Assembly (NCBI GenBank): GCA_039208045.1 | Contig: JBCCRH010000344.1 | Span: 1-6,996 of the forward strand | DNA length: 6,996 nucleotides | Reading direction: 5' to 3' | Source: JBCCRH01 sp039208045 | GTDB lineage: Bacteria; Bacteroidota; Bacteroidia; Chitinophagales; Saprospiraceae | Shown here: piece after piece, positions 1 to 4,962 of the stretch | Layout of the letters: the number at the start of each line of letters is the position of its first letter | Position numbering within the stretch: the first letter of the stretch is position 1 | Notes under the pieces: generated by a model | Told to the model about the DNA's origin: nothing | The model's input: the letters and a program-made list of their open reading frames with translations, nothing else | The model's database searches: none | Position numbers and translations under genes: made by a program

Positions 1-999
1 CATATTACCAGAGGGGGAAGACCCAGGATTGAAGTCACTAGCTAAAGCAATAGGAATACCTGCTTGTAGGAGCTTGCGAGCAGGCGGGTAGTGATCATTG
101 AGAAAAAAGGGGGCAGATGGGAGTAGGGTAGCAATGGTAGTAGAGCGCTGTAGCGCCTCAATTTCTTCAGTATTAACCACCTCAAGGTGGTCAACGCTAA
201 TGGCATCATGTGCGATGGCCGCTTGAATACCGCCCATACTATTAAATTGATTCGTATGAATTTTTGGCTTTAAGCCAAATTTTGCACCAGCCTGAAGGAG
301 TGCTTGGGTTTCTTCTACCGAAAAAAAGCCTTTTTCACAGAACACATCAATGTAATCGGCCAGTCCCTCCTTAGCAATATTAGGCAACATTTCTTCTGTA
401 ATCAAACGAATATAGGCAGCTCTATCATTCTTATACGCTACTGGTAGCGCATGCGCACCAAGGAAAGTAGCTTTTATTGGAAGGGAGCTTTGTGCTTTCA
501 ATTGCTGGATGACTCGCAGCATTTTTAGCTCACTTTCTACCGTTAGGCCATAGCCACTTTTAATCTCTATCGCTCCTGTTCCTAAGGCGCGTACTTCCGC
601 TAATCGTTCCGCAGCAGCCTCTAACAATTCTTGGGCTGATCTATGCTGTAGCTTGCGCGCAGAGTTTAGAATACCTCCCCCCTTCGCTGCAATTTCTTGG
701 TAGCTCAGCCCCTTGACTCGATCTACAAATTCACCTTCTCGACTAGCTGCAAATACTAGGTGGGTATGGGAATCGCACCAGGCAGGAAGAACCGCTCCAC
801 CAGCCACATCGATTATCTCAGCGCTTATCCTCGGACACGCTTCCATAGGGCCAAAAGAGTGAATCTTGCCTTGTTCAATGAGAACATATGCATTATCTAA
901 GAGGGGTAAATTGTCCTGCTCAGCACCACGCGCTACAGGTGGTGGTTCGGCTGTCGCCAAAATGAGCTGACCAATATTTTTTAAGAGCGTCTTTTTCAT
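1..999 (-). CDS. hutI: Imidazolonepropionase (HutI), 3' end cut by window edge
   Basis: This is the N-terminal 333 codons of imidazolonepropionase (EC 3.5.2.7), the cytoplasmic amidohydrolase-family enzyme that hydrolyses 4-imidazolone-5-propanoate to N-formimidoyl-L-glutamate in histidine degradation. The frame is open from ATG at 999 down to position 1; family members run to about 410-420 residues, so roughly the last fifth is missing. Visible motifs are the metal-binding HxH (H78, H80 in CDSHTHLVFA), the KSGYGLT loop (about 148-153), GAHALP with H183, HTNQFNSMGG with H248, DHLE (270-273) and ASDFNPGS with metal-ligand D322. No signal peptide or Shine-Dalgarno is seen. The gene starts 22 bp after the stop of the thioredoxin-SPOR gene on the same strand, so the two are probably one transcription unit. 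No other hut gene is in the window. Family assignment is secure; the operon link is inferred from spacing. Confidence 0.95.
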   Translation of the reverse strand, partial: MKKTLLKNIGQLILATAEPPPVARGAEQDNLPLLDNAYVLIEQGKIHSFGPMEACPRISAEIIDVAGGAVLPAWCDSHTHLVFAASREGEFVDRVKGLSYQEIAAKGGGILNSARKLQHRSAQELLEAAAERLAEVRALGTGAIEIKSGYGLTVESELKMLRVIQQLKAQSSLPIKATFLGAHALPVAYKNDRAAYIRLITEEMLPNIAKEGLADYIDVFCEKGFFSVEETQALLQAGAKFGLKPKIHTNQFNSMGGIQAAIAHDAISVDHLEVVNTEEIEALQRSTTIATLLPSAPFFLNDHYPPARKLLQAGIPIALASDFNPGSSPSGNM

Positions 1000-1021
1000 G
1001 AGAGGATGTAGCTTATAACAC

Positions 1022-1873
1022 TCAAATGTAAATCTTTTTTACAAATCCACTAATAGATTGCCGTTTAAGGTTGACCTGATAGTTTTTTGCAGCATTCATT
1101 GAATTAAAATGCCCCACAAATATTTTGAAAATGGCATTTCCAGAACGCTCTTCCGTCACCAATTTGACAGGGGTTTGAAGTTCTAGCTTAAGCTTATTCA
1201 CAATAGTCTGCGCATTCTCATAATTAGAATAGGCGCCGATCTGAATACTGTAGATCGCCGCTGCTTTGGGCGGAGCAGTAGCCTCTATTTGGGCTTGGGG
1301 TGCACTGGCTCGTACAGGTGCCGCCGCCGTGGGGATACTGATCGTGGTCAAAGGCATCAGCGCAGGGCGCGTAATCGCAATGGTAGGCTTAGGCGTTGTG
1401 ATCAAACGCTCAGAAGCACTTAACGCATAAGTCGCTTCCGCGCGGTGGTGCTGGTACTTTCGTAAAATGTGTAGCAACTCAGGTGCTTCAATCGCAGATT
1501 CCACGCGCTCCAAAAGAACACCATCAGGATCAAAAATTAAGAGGGTAGGAATAGCACCCACTTCCAGCTTTTGCTGAAGCTGCTTACCCGATTGTTGATC
1601 GATGTCAATCTTGGTAGCCAAGAAATGATCGTTAGTAAACTGAACAATTGTAGGATCGGCCAGGGTATGCTGTTCCATCCATTGCCAAGGCATACACCAA
1701 TTAGCACTAAAGAAGGCTAAATAAGGTTTCCCTTCATTATTAGCAATGGACTGAACTTCCTGGAAGTCAGCATACAAGAATTCAATTTTTTCGGACTGGG
1801 TAGCGTGTGTTAGACTGGGGAGGAAAAATAGGAGTGATAGCCCAAGTAGGGCAGGTAGTGACAAATCGTTCAT
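1022..1873 (-). CDS. Exported thioredoxin-fold protein with C-terminal SPOR domain and CxxW active site
   Basis: A 283-aa two-domain envelope protein. Residues 1-24 form a Sec signal peptide (hydrophobic LLGLSLLFFLP, likely cleaved after THA). Residues about 30-145 are a thioredoxin-like domain: FFSANWC followed by MPW at 58-63, a cis-proline motif IPT (108-110) and the strand LLIFDPDG. Residues about 150-205 are an Ala/Pro/Thr-rich linker. Residues 206-283 are a SPOR domain, with the paired repeats YSIQIGAY and FKIFVGHF; SPOR domains bind septal or glycan-denuded peptidoglycan. The usual resolving cysteine of WCxxC is Trp63 (codon TGG), leaving Cys60 as the only active-site thiol, so ordinary disulfide reductase activity is unlikely. 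It may act as a monothiol, an isomerase-like factor or a non-catalytic binder. Its start is preceded by a perfect inverted repeat, and it lies upstream of hutI in an apparent operon. Domain calls are firm; the in vivo role is unknown. Confidence 0.9.
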   Translation of the reverse strand: MNDLSLPALLGLSLLFFLPSLTHATQSEKIEFLYADFQEVQSIANNEGKPYLAFFSANWCMPWQWMEQHTLADPTIVQFTNDHFLATKIDIDQQSGKQLQQKLEVGAIPTLLIFDPDGVLLERVESAIEAPELLHILRKYQHHRAEATYALSASERLITTPKPTIAITRPALMPLTTISIPTAAAPVRASAPQAQIEATAPPKAAAIYSIQIGAYSNYENAQTIVNKLKLELQTPVKLVTEERSGNAIFKIFVGHFNSMNAAKNYQVNLKRQSISGFVKKIYI

Positions 1874-1876
1874 GGG

Positions 1877-1931
1877 ATATTGCGTTTTGGGATAATGAAA
1901 TATAAAAACAATCTATGATTAAACGCAATAT
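1877..1931. promoter_or_regulatory. Perfect 11-bp inverted repeat before the thioredoxin-SPOR start codon
   Basis: ATATTGCGTTT at 1877-1887 is the exact reverse complement of AAACGCAATAT at 1921-1931, with a 33-bp spacer. On the minus strand the second arm ends three bases before the ATG at 1873. It could be a paired operator site or, if both arms are transcribed, a long-range stem that hides the translation start. No clear Bacteroidota -7/-33 promoter was found in this gap, so the function is inferred from position only. Confidence 0.5.
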
Positions 1932-1963
1932 ATGTAAAAAAAGTGCCTTTGTAAAGAGCGAAG

Positions 1964-2464
1964 CTACATTTTACAATTAATGAAGTCAATTAGTGCCTTG
2001 TGGTTGCGGGCGAGCATTTGCGAGGCTTCATAGAGTTGCTCGAAGTGCATCAGCATGAGCTGTGTTTCCTTAGGCATATCATCCATTGCCTTCGTCTTAA
2101 ATTGGTGGCAGCAGTGTAGGCTATTGATGTAAGTTGTAATTTCTTCTGATTTTTTCTTGAATTGCTCTAACTGGGCTTTTTGCGTATGATCTAACTCTGC
2201 AAAGTCACTGCTAGCCGACTCATAGCTTGCTTCTTTGCTAAGATTTTTTTGAGTGAGATCTACTATGGAAATCTTAAAGAGATGAGAAAACTTCAGTAGG
2301 TTACAGATTTTTGGCTCTGCGGTTCCATTTTCATAAGAGGCAATATTCCCCCTATTGAGTCCTACTCGGTTGGCCAATTCTTCTTGGCTCAGTTTTAATC
2401 TCTTACGTAGACACTTAATATTCTGATGTAAGAATATCTTACTAGATTGATTTGCCAGATCCAT
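1964..2464 (-). CDS. XRE-family HTH transcriptional regulator
   Basis: A 166-aa cytoplasmic DNA-binding protein counted from the ATG at 2464. Residues about 14-68 form a classic XRE/Cro-type helix-turn-helix: NIKCLRKRLKLSQEELANRV, then GLNRGNIASYENGTAEPK, with the recognition helix around 37-45, and a hydrophobic closing helix ending SIVDL. Residues about 90-166 are predicted helical and rich in Lys, Glu and Gln with a CC pair (118-119); this is probably a dimerisation or sensing segment with no family I recognise. A TTG at 2470 would add two residues and has an AGGA seven bases upstream; I prefer the ATG because the other genes here show no Shine-Dalgarno dependence. The gene is divergent from the ECF sigma gene and 90 bp upstream of the thioredoxin-SPOR gene on the same strand. 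It could regulate itself, either neighbour, or none; the targets are not shown by the sequence. Confidence 0.85.
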   Translation of the reverse strand: MDLANQSSKIFLHQNIKCLRKRLKLSQEELANRVGLNRGNIASYENGTAEPKICNLLKFSHLFKISIVDLTQKNLSKEASYESASSDFAELDHTQKAQLEQFKKKSEEITTYINSLHCCHQFKTKAMDDMPKETQLMLMHFEQLYEASQMLARNHKALIDFINCKM

Positions 2465-2550
2465 ATGCAATTTTCTATCCTACTTTCGTAAAAAATAATA
2501 ACACTTAATACAAAAATCTATACAATGCAAAGAAGCCTTTGGTTCAAGAC

Positions 2551-2567
2551 TGTTAACAAAATTAACT
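2551..2567. promoter_or_regulatory. Possible operator and -7 box for the HTH gene
   Basis: GTTAA at 2552-2556 and TTAAC at 2562-2566 form a perfect 5-bp inverted repeat around CAAAA. Read on the minus strand, 2557-2564 is TAATTTTG, an exact match to the Bacteroidota -7 consensus TAnnTTTG, about 90 bp upstream of the HTH start. No TTTG -33 element lies at the expected distance, so this is a weak candidate. The overlap of dyad and -7 box would suit an autoregulatory operator. Confidence 0.25.
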
Positions 2568-2645
2568 AATTTTCTTAAAAGCCCCTTCTGATTGTCAAAA
2601 TAGATACACTTTTAGGCAAAATTTAGTTGTAAAGTGAAAATAAAA

Positions 2646-2677
2646 TTTGCGTTTTTGCTGTTAGAACATTAAATTTG
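2646..2677 (+). promoter_or_regulatory. Bacteroidota-type promoter for the ECF sigma gene
   Basis: TTTG at 2646-2649 and TAAATTTG at 2670-2677, separated by 20 bp, match the Bacteroidota housekeeping consensus (-33 TTTG, -7 TAnnTTTG) exactly in both boxes and in spacing. Transcription would begin near 2684, giving a leader of about 40 nt before the ATG at 2724. The rest of the 259-bp divergent gap (2465-2723) is very AT-rich and shows no gene. Confidence 0.65.
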
Positions 2678-2723
2678 TAAAAAATAATTACAGTTTTAAC
2701 GTCTATATAAAAATCACCGACTA

Positions 2724-3248
2724 ATGATATACGCTATTCAGAACCAAATTCAGGAGCAATTAGATACCATCAGCAATTCATTGAGAGCTTTTTCACTAAA
2801 GCTAACAGGCAACAATGATGATGCAGCAGATTTGTACCAAGATACAGCAGTGCGCATTATCACTAATGCTGATAAGTACAACCCTGGTACGAACTTCAAG
2901 GCGTGGGCCGTGACCATCATGCGTAACATTTTCATCAATAACTACCGCAAGAAAATGCGCCGCAACCTAATCATTGACCAAACGCCAAACAACTACTTTT
3001 TGAACTCCGGAGGAGATGCGGTAGAAAATGGTGGAGAGTCCTTGGTAGCTTTCCAGGAGTTAATCAAAATGGTAGATAAATTACCGGATGATTTCCGCAA
3101 GCCATTTATGATGGCTTACGAAGGTTATAAGTATGATGAAATTGCAGAGCAGCTTGAGGCACCACTAGGTACGATTAAGAGTCGTATCTTCTTTGCGCGC
3201 CGTAAGCTGCAAAAAATGTACAAAGCCGCTGTAAAAGAGCGTGCATAG
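2724..3248 (+). CDS. ECF-type RNA polymerase sigma factor
   Basis: A 174-aa sigma-70 family protein of extracytoplasmic-function type, which directs RNA polymerase to its own promoter class. Residues about 15-80 are region 2, with DDAADLYQDTAVRI (32-45, core binding) and FKAWAVTIMRNIFINNYRKK (58-77, -10 recognition and melting). A linker with NSGGDAVENGG follows. Residues about 112-168 are region 4, with LPDDFRKPFMM and the helix-turn-helix GYKYDEIAEQLEAPLGTIKS followed by RIFFARRKL. The length is typical of the family. The start ATG lies about 40 nt after a well-matched housekeeping-type promoter and has no Shine-Dalgarno. No anti-sigma gene follows: 70 bp after the stop there is a strong terminator, so the gene is monocistronic. 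How its activity is controlled is not visible here; regulation by expression level, or an anti-sigma elsewhere, are both possible. Confidence 0.93.
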   Translation: MIYAIQNQIQEQLDTISNSLRAFSLKLTGNNDDAADLYQDTAVRIITNADKYNPGTNFKAWAVTIMRNIFINNYRKKMRRNLIIDQTPNNYFLNSGGDAVENGGESLVAFQELIKMVDKLPDDFRKPFMMAYEGYKYDEIAEQLEAPLGTIKSRIFFARRKLQKMYKAAVKERA

Positions 3249-3317
3249 GTGTGCCGCATTCATTGAATTCGGTACCAACAATAGCGATTTTAGAAACTCA
3301 TAAGGAACAGTTCGTTG

Positions 3318-3356
3318 AAAGGGTAGTTTCGCATATTAGTGAAGCTACCCTTTTTT
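3318..3356 (+). terminator. Intrinsic terminator of the ECF sigma gene
   Basis: GGGTAG (3321-3326) pairs with CTACCC (3345-3350). The stem continues inward as TTTCGC with GTGAAG (two G-T wobbles) around the loop ATATTA, and is followed by T6 at 3351-3356; AAA at 3318-3320 can add A-T pairs. It lies between convergent genes, but its minus-strand tail (TTTC) is poor, so it mainly serves the plus strand. Confidence 0.88.
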
Positions 3357-3375
3357 AATTGTAACCCTATAATCA

Positions 3376-3996
3376 TTACCGCTGCTTTCCTATTGACACT
3401 AGGGAATAGGAGAATAATAGGCTATATCTGGTAGAACCAATTATATGAGGGAGTTGAATGCGATCATCAGTTATTCGTTTAGCATATTCTAATTTTATAT
3501 TCAGCCTTTTAATGGGTAAAAATTGTATAGCGATATTATAGCTATACTGAAAGGGAACATTAATACTGCGATCTAGATCTTCCTGCACAGTACCATCGTG
3601 TTTTTCTATCCGTCGCACATTTAGCTTTTTTGTAATTGATGGCCCAACCCCCAATAATAACCAAGGCTTAATTTTATAATTAATACCGAAATCTAAGTTC
3701 AGATCATTATGTGTGAACCTGCTATATAGATAGCCTGGACAAAAGCATAGATCTGACCACTGCATATCCTCTCTATCGGCGTAAGATACAGTTGCACTAA
3801 TTGACCACTTCTTATAAATAGGAACATTACCCGATATACCTAAAACATAATCGATCCTATTGGAAGGATGTTCTGACACTGCTCGTACTTCAAAAGGAAG
3901 ATAGCTAAGTCCAACAACAGGGCTTATAGTAACCTGTGCTTCACACATAGAATAAGGGCCAAGAGTAATAAGTAGGAGTAGAAATATTTTTTTCAT
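3376..3996 (-). CDS. Outer-membrane beta-barrel protein, tandem copy A
   Basis: A 206-aa exported protein with signal peptide MKKIFLLLLITLGPYSMCEA, probably cleaved before Gln21. The mature part is a series of alternating amphipathic strands separated by turns (for example VLGISGNVPIYKKWSISATV, LNLDFGINYKI, WLLLGVGPSI, YNIAIQFLPI, LNIKLEYA, YSLLFSYSLV), as expected of a small eight-strand-like barrel with an OmpW/outer-membrane-beta-barrel style fold. There is no plug, TonB box or T9SS tail. A CFC motif (Cys84, Cys86) lies in a probable loop. It is roughly three quarters identical to the next gene by my hand alignment, with identical ends. It lies downstream of that paralogue on the same strand with a 97-bp gap holding a hairpin, so it may be co-transcribed or have its own promoter. 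The exact function is not recognisable. Confidence 0.8.
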   Translation of the reverse strand: MKKIFLLLLITLGPYSMCEAQVTISPVVGLSYLPFEVRAVSEHPSNRIDYVLGISGNVPIYKKWSISATVSYADREDMQWSDLCFCPGYLYSRFTHNDLNLDFGINYKIKPWLLLGVGPSITKKLNVRRIEKHDGTVQEDLDRSINVPFQYSYNIAIQFLPIKRLNIKLEYAKRITDDRIQLPHIIGSTRYSLLFSYSLVSIGKQR

Positions 3997-4014
3997 TACA
4001 GTGTTTTTTAACGA

Positions 4015-4051
4015 AGCAGTGCAGGCTAGAAATATTCTAGTCTACACTGCT
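4015..4051. promoter_or_regulatory. Leader hairpin of barrel gene A
   Basis: AGCAGTG (4015-4021) pairs with CACTGCT (4045-4051). Inside it, CTAGAA (4026-4031) pairs with TTCTAG (4035-4040) around the loop ATA, and only one unpaired position remains on either strand. No T-run follows on either strand, which argues against an intrinsic terminator. It sits 18 bp before the start codon of the minus-strand gene, in the leader or promoter. Confidence 0.6.
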
Positions 4052-4078
4052 CTTGATTATTACTAAGAAAGGGACAAA

Positions 4079-4777
4079 GTAACCCTATAATCATTACCGC
4101 TGCTTTCCTATTGACACTAGGGAATAGGAGAATAATAGGCTATATCTGGTAGAACCAATTACACGAGGGTATTGAATGCGATCATCACCTATTCGTGCAG
4201 CATATTCTAATCTTATATTCAATCTACTGATTGGTAAAAACTGTATGGCAATATTATAACCATATTGAAAAGGAATGTTAAGGCTCTGATCTACACTTAA
4301 GTTTTCACCCTGAAAATTATCGTACTTGATTATACTTCGCACATTGAGTTTTTTTGTAATCGATGGGCCAATCCCCAGCAACAACCAAGACTTAATTTCA
4401 TAATTGACATCAAAATCTAAATTCAGATCACTATGTGTGAACCTATCATATAAGTAGCCTGGACAAAAGCATTTATCTGACCACTTCATATCTTCTCTAT
4501 CTACATAAGATACGTTCGCACTAAGTGACCACTTTTTATGGATGGGAATGTTACCTGATACACCTAAAACATAATCGATCCTACTGGAAGAATGGGTAGC
4601 ATCTATCCCTAGCACTGTAAAAGGAGAATAGCTGAATCCAGCAACAGGGCTTATAGTAACCTGTGCTTCACACATAGAATAAGGGCCAAGAGTAATAAGT
4701 AGGAGTAGAAATATTTTTTTCATTACAGTATTTTTTAACGAAGCAGTGCAGGCCGAAATATTTTAGTCTACACTGCT
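4079..4777. repeat. Tandem duplication, copy B
   Basis: The right copy of the direct repeat whose left copy is at 3361-4051. The terminal blocks 4079-4161 and 4642-4753 are identical or nearly identical to the left copy, while the region between has many substitutions and small in-frame indels. The copies are in the same orientation and no insertion-sequence ends are visible, so unequal recombination is the simplest origin. Confidence 0.9.
4094..4723 (-). CDS. Outer-membrane beta-barrel protein, tandem copy B
   Basis: A 209-aa paralogue of the gene to its left. The first 27 residues, including the signal peptide ending CEA, and the last 21 residues (from IGSTRY to GKQR) are the same in both proteins. 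Differences concentrate in predicted loops: residues 28-46 after the first strand, and about 129-146, where this copy is two residues longer. Strand segments such as LNLDF, SWLLLGIGPSI, YNIAIQFLPI and LNIRLEYA keep the beta-barrel pattern. The CFC motif (Cys85, Cys87) is conserved. On the minus strand this is the first gene of the pair and is divergent from the SPOR-subtilase gene, with a 239-bp gap (4724-4962) between them. No clear -7/-33 promoter for it was found in that gap. It is probably an outer-membrane protein of the small barrel class, with unknown ligand. Confidence 0.8.
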   Translation of the reverse strand: MKKIFLLLLITLGPYSMCEAQVTISPVAGFSYSPFTVLGIDATHSSSRIDYVLGVSGNIPIHKKWSLSANVSYVDREDMKWSDKCFCPGYLYDRFTHSDLNLDFDVNYEIKSWLLLGIGPSITKKLNVRSIIKYDNFQGENLSVDQSLNIPFQYGYNIAIQFLPISRLNIRLEYAARIGDDRIQYPRVIGSTRYSLLFSYSLVSIGKQR

Positions 4778-4778
4778 T
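4741..4778. promoter_or_regulatory. Leader hairpin of barrel gene B
   Basis: AAGCAGTG (4741-4748) pairs with CACTGCTT (4771-4778). The inner part (AGG with TCT and GAAA with TTTT, broken by mismatches) is weaker than in copy A. It occupies the same place, 17 bp before the start codon, as the copy A hairpin. The outer stem is the conserved part. Confidence 0.55.
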
Positions 4779-4962
4779 TGACTAATTTGTGCAACCACTG
4801 GCTGCATAATTATAAATCGGGTTAAATCGTACAAGTATTCGTGGACTTGTAATCTACTGCTTTATAAATGATTATCTAAATAATTTTCTGTTGCAATGTT
4901 TTAGATTCTTGACTTGCTGAAATTTTGGTTAATTTAATGCACTATAAAAAACCAAAGCACAA

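Larger units (their letters stand above)
3361..4051. repeat. Tandem duplication, copy A
   Basis: The left copy of a direct repeat of about 0.7 kb carrying one outer-membrane beta-barrel gene plus its leader hairpin. Positions 3361-3443 are identical to 4079-4161 (83 bp). Positions 3915-4026 match 4642-4753 with one mismatch (G4003/A4730). The interior is clearly diverged. The copies are separated by about 27 bp (4052-4078), and homology fades after the hairpin at 4051/4777. Confidence 0.9.

Noticed and set aside
1936..1959. Possible terminator of the HTH gene on the minus strand (CTTT/AAAG, then GCAC and T7)
   Set aside because: The stem is only 4 bp, has a 2-nt loop and is separated from the T-run, so it is too weak to call.
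2465..2470. TTG start for the HTH gene, two codons before the ATG
   Set aside because: An AGGA lies at good spacing, but no other gene here uses a Shine-Dalgarno and ATG at 2464 is the simpler start. The choice changes only two residues.
2750..2938. Short minus-strand open frame inside the ECF sigma gene
   Set aside because: It overlaps the conserved region 2 of the sigma factor and resembles no known protein.
3266..3277. Adjacent EcoRI and KpnI sites (GAATTCGGTACC), like a cloning linker
   Set aside because: Both flanks continue natural-looking sequence with an intact gene and terminator and there is no other vector sequence, so it is most likely coincidence.
3376..4723. Lipoprotein reading of the barrel signal peptides (Cys18)
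   Set aside because: The residues before Cys18 (PYSM) do not fit a lipobox, and a normal cleavage site after CEA is present.
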